A stretch of DNA of 57,500 bases from Ignavibacteria bacterium (GCA_016707005.1 JADJIQ010000001.1:1-57500), one strand, 5' to 3'. Shown: positions 1 through 9,740, numbered from the stretch's first letter. The notes: generated by a model not told the origin, from the sequence alone. Made by a program: numbers and translations.

Positions 1-1110
1 TCACACCAGGTAACAACCAGATCCTAATCTCCGGGTCCCGTAGGTGTTCCGGTGTGGTCGAGCTCGCTTCCAATAGCTACAACGGTTCCGTTCCAACCAG
101 ATCTCTACTGGAGCCAACAGCACTGCTGGGATGACAGTAAACAATGGAGCATCGATTGTTCTCTTAACAGCCGGCGCGATCAATGAAGCAAATAGATTCA
201 TCGGCAGCGGTTCCACAACCAATGCTGTTGACCTCGCAACTGCAGAAGTAATGGTGTCCTTCCAATCGCTAACGGGGGTACGGGGCTCAGTACTACGCCA
301 CTCTCGAATCAGATCCTCGTTGGAAATGGGGCCGGCTACTCACTTACGAATCTCAGCACGATTGCTTGGATACCGGGTGGTAACACAGGTATCACAGGAG
401 CTAACAACATCCTTGGTATCACAGATGTAAACGCAAATCCTCTTCGGATTTTCACAAACAATGTTCAGCGCATGACCATTGCGTCTGATGGATTAGTCGG
501 TATTGGAACTGCTCCAGTTGCAACGTATCAGTTGGCATTAGCTGGGAATCAGCGATTCACAGCAGTAGGCACCCTCAACAATCTCAGCGGCTGGAACGGA
601 ACCCAGGCTTGAGCAGACCACCGACGTGTTCGGCTTTCACGACTTCGTCTTCAACATCGCAATGGATCCAATGGCATTGTTCGAAACAGATCCAGCTGGT
701 CCGGCCTTGGTCGACTGGGACTAAGCGGGCACTGGTGTTCAATCTAACATCTGCCTATAAACCCGTGGCGCTGCTCAGAATATTGCCAACACTGCGAATG
801 GTGAGTTTCAGTTTCCCGCGGCTTCAACCACCCTCGCCCCCTTGTATGTTCTCCCATTGGACGTGCCGCCGCGGCTTTTTCGAGAATGTTGATGTCGGTA
901 TCGGCGACGCTACTCCTAAATACGTTTCACCGTTGGTAACGCTTCTGAGTTTCGGGTTAGCGCAACCGGCGATCTGATTCGCATTAAGAACGTTCCGTAC
1001 GTATGGCCCGCAGCAAAACGCAACTGGTGTGCTTACAAACGACGCAGCTGGCAACCTTTCTTGGTCTCCTGTTAGTGCAACGTCGCTCGCCAGGAGTTCT
1101 ACCAATCGCC

Positions 1111-1366
1111 AACGGCGGTACTGGTTCTTCAACAGCAGGTGGCGCCCTGACAAATCTTGGCGCACAACCGGTAGATGCAGAACTCACAGCGATCTCTGGG
1201 CTAGCAGGCACTGGCTTCGCTGTTCAAACAGGCGCCGGTACATATGGACAACGCACCATCGTAGGCGTTTCGCCGATCAGCGTTGCTGATGGGGTGCACG
1301 GTGTTGCGGGCAATCCTACGATCTCTTACTGGCATCGTTCCAGTAGCGAATGGCGGAACAGGTCAA
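1111..1366 (+). repeat. Tail-fibre-like repeat module, copy 1
   Basis: First clear copy of the module encoding NGGTG..TAGGALTNLGAQP..AELTAISGLAGTGF. It is nearly identical in DNA to the copy at 2106-2365 and partly to the one at 2680-2900. Confidence 0.75.
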
Positions 1367-1661
1367 GACTCTCCTCTGCGCAGCAACGACCGGTTCGATC
1401 ATGTATGCAAGTGCCCCCTGGCGTGTTCTCAACACTTTAGTGTTGGTGCAGCAGGACAGATACTTACGGTATCTGGCGGAATTCCTAAAGTTGGGCTGCC
1501 CGGCTAGCAGTTCGTTCTCTGCTATCACAACCGGTGTGAACGCAGGTCAGACACCAGAATTTGGTTTGAGTTCATCACTCGCGCCAATCTCGACAGGAAC
1601 CATCACTGCGAATGTATTGTCCGGCCCTCGCCGTAACGGTATGGTTTTGCACGCACAGCTG

Positions 1662-2105
1662 CAGGCACGTTCACAAACCGCACCATCGTCGGTTATCACC
1701 CATCAGTGTTGCAAATGGCAGCGGTGTTGCCGGTGACCCAACGATCTCACTCACAGGAATTGTTCCTGTAGCGAATGTGGAACAGGGCGGACTTCTGCCG
1801 TACCAATTGATCAATCATGTACGCCAACGCGGTCGGTGGCTTCACAACCTTACCAGCAGCATCTAACGGCGACGTCTTGACACTCACAGCTGGTGTGCCA
1901 TCAGGGTGCCAACAGCTGGAAGCTCCATTTCTCGCGATCACAACAGGAACGAACGCCACTGCAACGATGACCGTGAATAACGGCGCATCGATCTTGCTTG
2001 GTACTGCTGGCGCGATCATTCAGTCGAACGAGTTTTATTACCCAAGCATCGGTTGGTGCGCAGTTGATCTCGCCACAATGGAAGTCAACGGCATCTCCGA
2101 TCGCT
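1662..2105 (+). repeat. Tandem unit of about 574 bp, upstream copy (partial)
   Basis: This stretch repeats at an offset of about 574 bp (to roughly 2236-2680). Shared landmarks are GTACCAATTGATCAATCATG at about 1800 and 2374, and the segment encoding ATMTVNNGASILLG. Identity is high enough for recombination, and the copies differ by single-base indels that break the frame. Confidence 0.75.
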
Positions 2106-2680
2106 AACGGCGGTACGGGTTCGTCAACAGCAGGTGGCGCACTTACAAACCTTGGCGCACAACCGGTAGATGCAGAACTCACAGCGATCTCTGGACTGGC
2201 AGGCACTGGCTTCGCTGTTCAAACAGGCGCTGGGACATATGCACAACGCACAATCGTTGGTGTATCTCCGATCAGTGTTGCAAATGGCAGCGGTGTTGAG
2301 GGGTAACCCAACGATCTCACCCACAGGAATTGTTCCTGTAGCGAATGGTGGAACAGGGCAGGACTTTCTGCCGTACCAATTGATCAATCATGTACGCCAA
2401 CGCGGTCGGTGGCTTCACAACCTTTACCAGCAGCATCTAACGGCGACGTTTGACACTTCACAGCTGGTGTGCCATCATGGGTGCCAACAGCTGGAAGCTC
2501 ATTCTCAGCGATCACAACAGGAACGAACGCCACTGCAACGATGACCGTGAATAACGGCGCATCGATCTTGCTTGGCATCGCTGGCGCGATCATTCAGTCG
2601 AACGAGTTTATTACAAGCACATCGGTTAGTTCTGCAGTTGATCTCGCTACAACGGAAGTCATCGGCATCCTCGATCGCTA
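2106..2680 (+). repeat. Tandem unit of about 574 bp, full copy
   Basis: This full unit encodes the NGGTG/TNLGAQP module followed by the AVGGFTTLPAASNG and TVNNGASILLG segment. A further NGGTG/TNLGAQP copy begins straight after it (2680-2900), where the sequence then diverges. Confidence 0.75.
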
Positions 2681-3347
2681 ACGGCGGTACGGGTTCATCA
2701 ACAGCAGGTGGCGCTCTTACAAACCTTGGCGCACAGCCGGTTGATGCAGACCTCACATCTATCGCTGGTGTTGCTACAACAGGCATCCTTGTTCGCACTG
2801 GTGTAGACACTTACAATACCCGACTCATCGCAGGTACAGCCAACGAGATCACCGTAACAAATGGCGATGGTGTTGCTGGTAATCCGACGATCTCAATTCC
2901 AACTGCAGTGACATTCACTGGTAAGACAGTGACTGGTGGTACGTTCACCGGTTCAACGCTCTCCGGTGTGACAACCAAGACCGGTACTATGGTGAACACA
3001 GCCAATACAGCAGCCGCTGTAGCACCAACGGCACTTGGAGCGCCATTGGCAGCCTTTGTGAACACATGGGAGAAGGTTGAAATCAGCAACAACGGAACAG
3101 GCGGAACAGCCTATGTGTCTCTTCCTGCCGGTACAGATGGTCGCAAGTATGCACGCTTCCGGTACAGCTGGACAGCTGGTGCGAACGCCGTTGTTGTCCA
3201 GCCGGGGACAATGCAACAGCTACTGCCATTGCATTCGGTGGTGGCGCTGTGGGTACAATCGTTGCCCACATGGTCTACTCTGGGGACGAATCCGCTGGGT
3301 TATCCTGTCAGCAATCAACAATCCGTAATCAGCAAGGAATCATCCAA

Positions 3348-3653
3348 ATGAAACGCACAAACATCTTCATCGTTGCGATCACAGGGATTCTCCTTGGAGT
3401 CGTTGTTGGTAACGCTCAGCCTCAATCTGGTTCCCAGGTTAAGGGTTGCGCTCGTACACTCACGGACCAAATGAGAAACTGCAACGGCCAACAACCGTCA
3501 GTTAAAGAGAAGTCGAAGTCAGGGGGCGAATCGGCTCAAGGACGCGAAGAAAAGGAAACGTCTTGTAATCAGTGGGCATTGTACGACTACTACAACTGTG
3601 GCAACCTCGGAAAAGCAGGCCAGTTCCTACGATCCCGTATACCGGCACAGTGA
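3348..3653 (+). CDS. Small secreted Cys-containing protein, unknown function
   Basis: Encodes about 101 residues starting MKRTNIFIVAITGILLGVVV, a good Sec signal peptide. The mature part is polar and carries four cysteines in two pairs, each about ten residues apart (C..RTLTDQMRN..C and C..QWALYDYYN..C). The start overlaps the previous frame's stop as ATGA. I recognise no family. Frame breaks are common nearby, so the C-terminal residues could be a shifted reading. It sits between the large repeat protein and the three small paralogues, and may be exported with them (inference). Confidence 0.45.
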   Translation: MKRTNIFIVAITGILLGVVVGNAQPQSGSQVKGCARTLTDQMRNCNGQQPSVKEKSKSGGESAQGREEKETSCNQWALYDYYNCGNLGKAGQFLRSRIPAQ

Positions 3654-3744
3654 CAACGCCGAAGTCGACAACCGTAGTGCCGGCAAAGAAGACGGCAACT
3701 ACGCAGCACTAAGTGATTCTTGCATTAGAACTCAACGAGCAATC

Positions 3745-4456
3745 ATGATCTCTCGAATACTGTTGTCACTTCTTCTCACTGTGGTGTGCAGCCTGCCTGT
3801 TTGGGCGCAACAGCACAACGCACAAGAACTTCGTGTTACGCAACCAACGAATGGTCAGTCATTCGTATTGCTGCCATCAAGTTCAACCGTGCAACAGACG
3901 ATCATTTTCCCGACGGACCCACCACTCACTACGGGTTTCGCCTGGTAGTGCGTTCTGTGTCTGGCGATACAGTGACCACCGCTTGGGGCCACCATGGGAC
4001 CCATCGGCATCATCGTATTGGGTGAGGAAAACAGCTGATCAAGCGGAGGCTGCGCAGGCCTACGTTGATGCAACGGATATGCGGTTCTACGTGGCTCCGA
4101 ACAAGGCATACTACGTTGAAGGCTTCTTCCGGATAAATAACTCAGGCGATGCAAATGCTGACATGCGGATCGACTTTGAGGTTCCCTCCGGCACCTCGAT
4201 CAACTATTATTACGTGAGCTCCACACAGACCACTGGAACGTTTCAAGTAAACGATGCCGACGTAGCGGCCGGCTTTACGGAGTCGGTAGATGCACTGCTT
4301 CAAGTGAACAGTGCGCAAGTGCGTTACTACAACATCCAAGGCTATATCGTAACTGGCACAACACCTGGCTTTGTGCAGCTGAGGTTCAGACGCGATGGCG
4401 GAGCCGGTTCTGTGAATCTCTTGCAGAACTCGGTGATGAAGATTTTCACGGACTAA
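3745..4456 (+). pseudogene. Small secreted protein, terminal-module paralogue 1 (two frame breaks)
   Basis: It starts MISRILLSLLLTVVCSLPVW with signal cleavage after AQ. The N-terminal part ends in a motif shared with the next two genes (LLPSSSTVQQTIIFP..). Reading then moves by one base near 3935 and again near 3990, both consistent with single missing bases. The restored C-terminal module of about 140 residues has the family landmarks: ANKxYxVxxxFR, F.VPSGT..NYYY, YNIQGYIVTGT and VQLRFRR, ending KIFTD. Secretion is supported by the signal peptide. The function of the module is unknown. Confidence 0.55.
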
Positions 4457-4508
4457 AAACAACTGCCGAAACTCGAAAGAGTTCTTGGTGTACTGGGACG
4501 AGCATACA

Positions 4509-5204
4509 ATGAACCAACGCCGAATTGTAACAGCGCTAACCGTTTTGGTATGGATGGTAACTGTTGTTGCTGCGCAGAATCATGGAATGACGAGGCTGAA
4601 CCTATCTTCTGGCACCAACGGCAGATCCGTTTCAATTGTAACAGGCCAGATCCTTGTACAACAGTCTCTGATGTTTCCTTCGTCATTACCTACGGTAAAT
4701 CAGCTTCTCGTCGTAAATACGGTGAATGAGGCTGATATTGTCTCGCAGTGGCAGGATCCTGCTGGTGCAGGAGCAGTTGCGACATTTGTTGTGAAGGCTG
4801 CTGACCAGGACATCGCAACGAATCCCGCCTATGCCGATGTGACTGATTTAACGTTTCCCGTGATCGCCAACCGACTCTATGAATTCTGCGCCTTCCTGCG
4901 TTGCAGACGAGTCGGTGGTGGAGCCAATATGCAGATACAATTCACTGTTCCAGCAGGAACAACGATGTCGTATTATTTCATACGAAACAATGCTGTAGCA
5001 GACGATGCAGGAAACTTTGTTGAAACGTCGGACTGTAACCTTCCTTTACCAGCTGACCCCAACGTTCTCACATTTGAAGTGCGCGGAACGATTCTGACGG
5101 TGGGAACACCAGGAAACATCCAGATGAGATTCCGTTCTTCGGTCAACGGACAAACCGTTCGCATGCTCGCTAACTCGTACATGCGCGGCACCTCACTACC
5201 GTAA
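4509..5204 (+). CDS. Small secreted protein, terminal-module paralogue 2
   Basis: This intact gene of 231 residues is the best reference for the family. It has a signal peptide (MNQRRIVTALTVLVWMVTVV, cleavage after AQ), then an N-terminal stretch with VQQSLMFPSSLPTVNQLLVV. The C-terminal module of about 140 residues has landmarks ANRLYEFCAFLR, FTVPAGTTMSYYF, FEVRGTILTVGTPGNIQMRFR and a final LANSYMRG. The start chosen is the ATG that begins the signal peptide, not the in-frame one 24 bases upstream. It is probably co-transcribed with its neighbours (same strand, gaps under 60 bp). No enzyme motif is visible. A ligand- or receptor-binding beta-sandwich is a guess from the composition. Confidence 0.65.
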   Translation: MNQRRIVTALTVLVWMVTVVAAQNHGMTRLNLSSGTNGRSVSIVTGQILVQQSLMFPSSLPTVNQLLVVNTVNEADIVSQWQDPAGAGAVATFVVKAADQDIATNPAYADVTDLTFPVIANRLYEFCAFLRCRRVGGGANMQIQFTVPAGTTMSYYFIRNNAVADDAGNFVETSDCNLPLPADPNVLTFEVRGTILTVGTPGNIQMRFRSSVNGQTVRMLANSYMRGTSLP

Positions 5205-5244
5205 GAAAAGCACTCAAAGAATCACGACACAGGCAACATGCAGT

Positions 5245-5956
5245 ATGATGACCATGAACTATCGACTTGTTTCCTTTCAGATCATCCTTTTGATGATCTT
5301 CAGCTTCATGGGCGTCTCGGCTCAGAATCAGATCACAACGAACTTCAACTTGTTCGACCCGATCACGGGTAAACCACTGATCTTTCTGCCGGGAACAAAC
5401 ACTGTTCAGCAGAATGTGACCTTGCCTTCCACTCTCCCTACTGTTGGTCAAACGCTTGCAGTAACTGCAGTTTCCGGGAATGACATTACAACGGAGTGGG
5501 TCAGCGGGTGGCACGATTGCAAAATCTACGTTTAAGGTTCAAAAGACGGATGAAACGAATACATCTAATGTCACGTTCGAAAATGTGGACGACTTGTTCG
5601 TGCCAGTTGCCATCAACAAGGTCTATGAGCTCAATACTGTTATTCGATTCTACTCGTCATCTGCGGCAGCGAATATTCAGGTCAACTTCTCAGTTCCCGC
5701 AGGTACTACCATTGCATGGTACTACATTATGATCTTCCCTGGAGTCAGTGATGACAACGGTAACTACACAGAAGCCACGAATCTGGAGTTTGCAACAGAT
5801 GTTGCACCAACTCAACGCATCTATGAGCTTCGTGGTATTGTTATCACAGGTGGAACTGCCGGGAACGTCCAATTGAGATTCCGAAGAGTAAATGGTGCAG
5901 GTGGCGATGTTGTAACCTTGCTCAAGAACTCTATCCTGCGCTTTACAACGAACTGA
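5245..5956 (+). pseudogene. Small secreted protein, terminal-module paralogue 3 (one frame break)
   Basis: It has a signal peptide (MNYRLVSFQIILLMIFSFMG, cleavage after AQ) and the shared motif VQQNVTLPSTLPTVGQTLAV..SGNDITTEWVSG. The frame moves by one base at about 5503-5510, where GCGGGTGGC has an extra G relative to the SGGTIAKSTF reading. The module then continues with INKVYELNTVIRF, FSVPAGTTIAWYY, YELRGIVITGGTAGNVQLRF and LLKNSILRFTTN. The break in a G run looks like a homopolymer error. Three ATGs (5245, 5248, 5254) could serve as start. A strong terminator follows. Confidence 0.6.
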
Positions 5957-5976
5957 TATACCATTGTTTCATATCA

Positions 5977-6010
5977 AGCCCCTTCGTGAGTTTCACTGAA
6001 GGGGCTTTTT
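5977..6010 (+). terminator. Rho-independent terminator
   Basis: AGCCCCTTC (5977-5985) pairs with GAAGGGGCT (5998-6006) and runs into TTTTT. It closes the cluster of small paralogues. From here to the next start at 6240 I see no further gene. Confidence 0.85.
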
Positions 6011-6239
6011 CGTACGTGTAGATACCGCAAAAAGGTACGTGGGAACCCTGATAGAGTTTCTACTGTTGAACCCTAGCCCATGAGGCGATAGTTTTGATGC
6101 CCCGATATTTCTGAGAGGTTGTCATGGCTTGTATCTGTACGCTTACACACGCGTTAGCTCACCTTCGAGCCATGCCATTCGACCGACAAGAAGATGGGAG
6201 TGAGTCAATTTTAACACAACGTTGCTTTGTAATCTCACC

Positions 6240-8948
6240 ATGCGAACACCAATAGTACTCCTCTTCGGTCTGCTGATCTCGTCAGTTGCAGTCCAAGCAC
6301 AAGGCGGATCAATCGTTCCGTCTCTGATGCTCGTTCAAAGTGGCAATGCTAATCGCGCTACGTTGTTGCCACCGTCTGGTCTTACGAGCCCTGTTAACTT
6401 CACTCTTCCAACCGTTGGTGGAACGCTTCTAGTAAGCTCCTCAACGGCATCGCCCACCTTTGGTGGTCTTACGGTCTCGGGCGGATCGATCTCGCTCGAC
6501 CCGGGTGTGGGGAACGACCTTACGCTGCTAAACATCCCGGCTGATGGAGCTACAACGATATTCCTCACCCTCGATGGTTTAGGAAGACTTCGTACCAACA
6601 CCGTCTCTGGATCTACTTCGTGGTCGCTTAGCGGCAATGCGATAACATTGGGTGGAACTGGTGGAGGTCAACAATACCTCGGAACCAGCAATGCACAGGA
6701 TCTGGTCCTTGGATCTGGTGCCACAGAGCGTATGAGGATTACGTCCGCTGGTAATGTGTCCATCCCCAGCATCGTCACTCCACAGGGCTCTCGTCTTAGT
6801 GTCTCGAGCAATCAAACCGCAGCTCTTACCCAGGACGCTGCAATGGTGAACCTCAATGCCACTTTTAACGGAGCTGCGGCATCGTTCGCAGCGCGGGGAG
6901 TTGCAACCACTACAATTTTGACGAACAGCTCGGGTGGAATCACTCCTCAAGGGGTTTATGCACGCCTAACAGTTCAGAATAGTAGTGGAACCATTGCCGA
7001 TGCTGCCGGCGTGTATGCAGACTTTTCACGCACATCAGGTGGTGGTTCACTTACACTTACCCGTTATACTGGTTTGCGCACTCGGTTTATCGCAAACAAC
7101 GCGAGCATCCAGAATGGTATTGGCTTGTTTGTTGACGGACCCAACAACACCGGTGTCTTGCTTCCGGCTACGGGATATACCGGCATCCTCATCGACACGA
7201 TCCCGGCTTCCGGTACTTCTACCAGACGTGTGTTCTTCTACAATGCACCTCCCGGAGAGCAGGTACTGATCAGTGCTAACGGAGCGTTGGCACTTGGGAC
7301 GGCAACTCCAGCCGCAACTTCGCGCTTCGAAGTAGCGGGAACGGCAGGAACGCCCAATGTTCGGCTTAGTTCAGTAGGGGGCGTTGCAAAGGCGATTCTT
7401 CCGGTTGGCTTCGATCGTGTCCTCGTTTCGAATTCGTCCGGTGATGTTGACAATGTCTCATCTGCTACACTCGTTGGTTCTACAGCGTGGTTGCTGGGTG
7501 GTAACACCGGCATTACAGCATCAAACAACATCATCGGTATTGCTGAAGCAAATGCGAATCCGTTGCGTTTGTTTACGAACAATGCGGAACGAATGCAGAT
7601 CGCCTCGGATGGTAGAGTGGGCGTTGGTGTAGCACCTGTTGCAAGTTATCAGCTTGCGATCGCCGGAAATCAGCGCTTTACGAATGCCACGTCATCAACG
7701 ATCACGTCCAACCAAGAGCTGATTCTCGAGCAATTGGGAGATACCTATGGTACATCTCGTCTGCGCATACAGCATAGGGATGGCTCCAATGGAGCACTCT
7801 TCGAAACGCAAGCAGGTGGTGGTGCGCCAGACCTCGTAGACTTTGGTTTCAAACCGGGTTCTGGTGTCCAGTCGAATATCCGCCTGGAATTCCGTGGCAG
7901 CTCACTGAGGAACCCAGCGAACAGTGCGAACGGTGAGTTTCAATATCTCATGGCTTCAACCACATCGCCCCAGTATGTATTCTCCATTGGACGAGCAGCC
8001 GCGGCATTTGAGAATGTTAATGTCGGCGTAGGAGATGCAACGCCTGATGACAGGTTCACCGTTGGAACAACAAGCCAGTTTCGGGTCAATGCTGCCGGAG
8101 ACCTCATCCGTATCAAGGATGTTCCTTACGTATGGCCAGCAGCAAATGGGGCTGGTGTTCTCACCAACAACGGAAGCGGAACCCTGAGTTGGACTCCATT
8201 GCCATTGCCGGCCGGAACAACCACAAATTCCACTCTTCGTTGGAACGGCTCTGTGTGGGCTGAAAACACCGCCGTTCTTGCCGAGGCAGGGGGCAACGTT
8301 AGCACAGCCGGTGATGTTACCATCCAGAATGCCAAAGAATTGCGACTCGTTGAGGCACTTGCCGATGGCACGAACTTTAGTGCGTTTAAATCAAGCGCAC
8401 AGGCAAACGACATCATCTATACGCTGCCAACAACACAACCTTCAAACGGTCAGGTCTTGTCGGCATCAACGGTTTCCGGCAGCGGCCCCTACAACGTTTC
8501 ACTTGGCTGGACAGGCTCAAGCGGCAACCTCACCATCGTCCGCAATGCCACCACCGACGCAACGAATAGTACCACCTACCAAGATGTTGTGGAATTGAGT
8601 GTGACTGTTGTTGCCAACACCACGTATACGATGGATGCATTGCTACGCACACAGAACTCAAGCGGTAATGATAACATGGACATCGCTGTGGCATTTCCGA
8701 GCGGCACTGCCACGTATTCGATTGAACGCGCAGATGCCAACGGTGGTGAAACCACCGTTTTTGATGCAACATCTCCTGCTGAGATCCAGAACGTTGATTC
8801 AGACAACAACGAGAGAGTCTTTCGCATTCAAGGTGTAGCGTACATCGGAGGCACCGGAGGCACACTGAAGTTGCAGTTCCGGCGTAGAACAGCTGGTCCT
8901 GAAGACGTACGGATCCTCTCCGGCTCCTATTTCTCCGTTGGCCGTTAA
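6240..8948 (+). CDS. Large secreted beta-repeat protein with C-terminal family module
   Basis: Encodes 902 residues when started at the ATG that opens the signal peptide (MRTPIVLLFGLLISSVAVQA); an in-frame ATG 18 bases upstream is less likely. The N-terminus repeats the small-paralogue theme (LLPPSGL..NFTLPTVGGTLLVSS). The middle (about residues 40-640) is a chain of short Thr/Ser/Gly-rich strands with phrases such as ERMRITSAGNVSI and RMQIASDGRVGVG, typical of tail-fibre-like Bacteroidota proteins. Residues about 435-642 match the truncated gene at the window start. The last 140 residues (TIVRNATTDATNSTTYQDVV.. to SGSYFSVGR) are the same module that the three small genes carry alone. There is no T9SS-type sorting signal and no enzyme motif. 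A surface fibre or adhesin role is inference. Confidence 0.65.
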   Translation: MRTPIVLLFGLLISSVAVQAQGGSIVPSLMLVQSGNANRATLLPPSGLTSPVNFTLPTVGGTLLVSSSTASPTFGGLTVSGGSISLDPGVGNDLTLLNIPADGATTIFLTLDGLGRLRTNTVSGSTSWSLSGNAITLGGTGGGQQYLGTSNAQDLVLGSGATERMRITSAGNVSIPSIVTPQGSRLSVSSNQTAALTQDAAMVNLNATFNGAAASFAARGVATTTILTNSSGGITPQGVYARLTVQNSSGTIADAAGVYADFSRTSGGGSLTLTRYTGLRTRFIANNASIQNGIGLFVDGPNNTGVLLPATGYTGILIDTIPASGTSTRRVFFYNAPPGEQVLISANGALALGTATPAATSRFEVAGTAGTPNVRLSSVGGVAKAILPVGFDRVLVSNSSGDVDNVSSATLVGSTAWLLGGNTGITASNNIIGIAEANANPLRLFTNNAERMQIASDGRVGVGVAPVASYQLAIAGNQRFTNATSSTITSNQELILEQLGDTYGTSRLRIQHRDGSNGALFETQAGGGAPDLVDFGFKPGSGVQSNIRLEFRGSSLRNPANSANGEFQYLMASTTSPQYVFSIGRAAAAFENVNVGVGDATPDDRFTVGTTSQFRVNAAGDLIRIKDVPYVWPAANGAGVLTNNGSGTLSWTPLPLPAGTTTNSTLRWNGSVWAENTAVLAEAGGNVSTAGDVTIQNAKELRLVEALADGTNFSAFKSSAQANDIIYTLPTTQPSNGQVLSASTVSGSGPYNVSLGWTGSSGNLTIVRNATTDATNSTTYQDVVELSVTVVANTTYTMDALLRTQNSSGNDNMDIAVAFPSGTATYSIERADANGGETTVFDATSPAEIQNVDSDNNERVFRIQGVAYIGGTGGTLKLQFRRRTAGPEDVRILSGSYFSVGR

Positions 8949-8962
8949 CGACAAACATCTAG

Positions 8963-9038
8963 CTGAGTAACCCCGTAACTGAGTAACCCTTTAACTGGGT
9001 AACTACGTAACTCTGTAACTAGGTAACTAGGTAACTAG
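8963..9038. repeat. Short tandem array, unit GTAACTnn (8-9 bp)
   Basis: About nine degenerate copies of GTAACTnn/GTAACnnn lie between the large secreted protein and rpsD. On the other strand the unit reads AGTTACnn, related to arrays inside the ROK gene and at 15971-16001. Confidence 0.8.
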
Positions 9039-9083
9039 AAGATTTCTTATCTTCGTGGCTCTCCCATTCCGGCGATACCCCGG

Positions 9084-9137
9084 GTGGAGGAGGATCATCC
9101 ACTAATATTGCCCCGATTCATTCGGGAGCGAGGTACC
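9084..9137 (+). promoter_or_regulatory. Structured 5' leader of rpsD (possible S4 autoregulatory site)
   Basis: Two inverted repeats, GTGGA/TCCAC (9084-9102) and CCCGA/TCGGG (9112-9126), lie just before the rpsD start. S4 represses its own mRNA through a structured leader in other bacteria. That this leader does so is inference. Confidence 0.25.
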
Positions 9138-9740
9138 ATGAAGTACAATGGCCCAAAGGTCAAGCTATCCCGCAAGGTGGGATTTGCGATGACGCCAAAG
9201 GCGCGCAAGTACATGGACCGCAAGCCGGCCCCTCCGGGTCAGCACGGTGCATCGAAAAAGCGTGCGAAACTCTCTGACTACGCAAAGCAGCTGATGGAAA
9301 AGCAGCGCCTGCGTCTTCAGTACAATCTCCACGAACGTCAGATGACGAACTACATCAAGAAGGCTTCCCGTATTCAGGGAAACAAGGTGGACATCTTCGT
9401 CCAGCTTCTTGAGCAGCGTCTCGACGCCCTGGTGTTCCGCTCGGGCCTCGCTCGTTCGATCTATGCTGCACGTCAATATGTCCGCCACGGACACGTTACG
9501 ATCAACGGCAAAAAGGTCGATATGCCGGCATATTCGGTTCAGCCAAATGACGTGATCGCCGTGAAGGATAAGAGCCGCAAGCTCGAAGCCATCCAAGAAG
9601 CCATCCGTTCATCTGCACCGCCGCCCTATATCGAAATGAGCAAGGCAGATTATTCGTTCAAGTTCCTGTACATGCCGCCACGGGAAGAAGTCCCGATCGT
9701 GTGCGAAGTACCACTTGTGATCGAATACTATAGCCGTTAA
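9138..9740 (+). CDS. rpsD: 30S ribosomal protein S4
   Basis: Encodes 200 residues, the usual length. The protein has the N-terminal GPKVKLSRK segment, PPGQHG, the helical S4 region (SDYAKQLMEKQRLRLQYNLHERQ) and the S4 RNA-binding domain (LEQRLDALVFRSGLARSIYA, ARQYVRHGHVTINGKKVD). It lacks the Cys cluster of zinc-type S4. S4 binds 16S rRNA early in 30S assembly. The start at MKYNGPK is chosen because S4 proteins begin there; the upstream in-frame ATG would add an unrelated tail. The gene stands alone, whereas S4 is commonly within the rpsM-rpsK-rpsD-rpoA cluster. A strong terminator follows. Confidence 0.95.
   Translation: MKYNGPKVKLSRKVGFAMTPKARKYMDRKPAPPGQHGASKKRAKLSDYAKQLMEKQRLRLQYNLHERQMTNYIKKASRIQGNKVDIFVQLLEQRLDALVFRSGLARSIYAARQYVRHGHVTINGKKVDMPAYSVQPNDVIAVKDKSRKLEAIQEAIRSSAPPPYIEMSKADYSFKFLYMPPREEVPIVCEVPLVIEYYSR

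Larger units (their letters stand above)
1..3351 (+). pseudogene. Large repeat-containing secreted protein, 5'-truncated and multiply frameshifted
   Basis: Coding sense is visible only on the plus strand and jumps between the three frames at least eight times, so no intact ORF spans it. Joined across the breaks, the protein is Gly/Thr/Ala-rich and beta-strand-like, with modules resembling phage tail-fibre and host-specificity repeats (PIANGGTGSSTAGGALTNLG, then AQPVDAELTAISGLAGTGF, GNPTIS, IVPVANGGTG). The stretch at about 430-1080 matches part of the 902-residue protein downstream (about 7545-8165). The C-terminal part (about 2990-3350) is not like that protein's end. The last frame ends in an ATGA overlap with the next gene, but another frame near 3205-3300 may give the true C-terminus. 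The start lies outside the window. Indel errors in a repeat-rich assembly and real decay are both possible. No catalytic motif is visible; a surface or adhesin-like role is inference. Confidence 0.6.

Noticed and set aside
1..8948. Prophage or phage remnant
   Set aside because: Tail-fibre-like modules are present, but there is no integrase, terminase, capsid, portal, lysis gene or att-like repeat, and the complete large protein and the small genes have signal peptides.
8963..9038. Tandem arrays (also at 9841, 16795, 39981) as possible CRISPR arrays
   Set aside because: Units are 7-14 bp with no unique spacers of constant length, and no cas genes occur in the window.
9165..9596. 143-residue ORF antisense to rpsD
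   Set aside because: It is a shadow of a highly biased ribosomal-protein gene and resembles no family.
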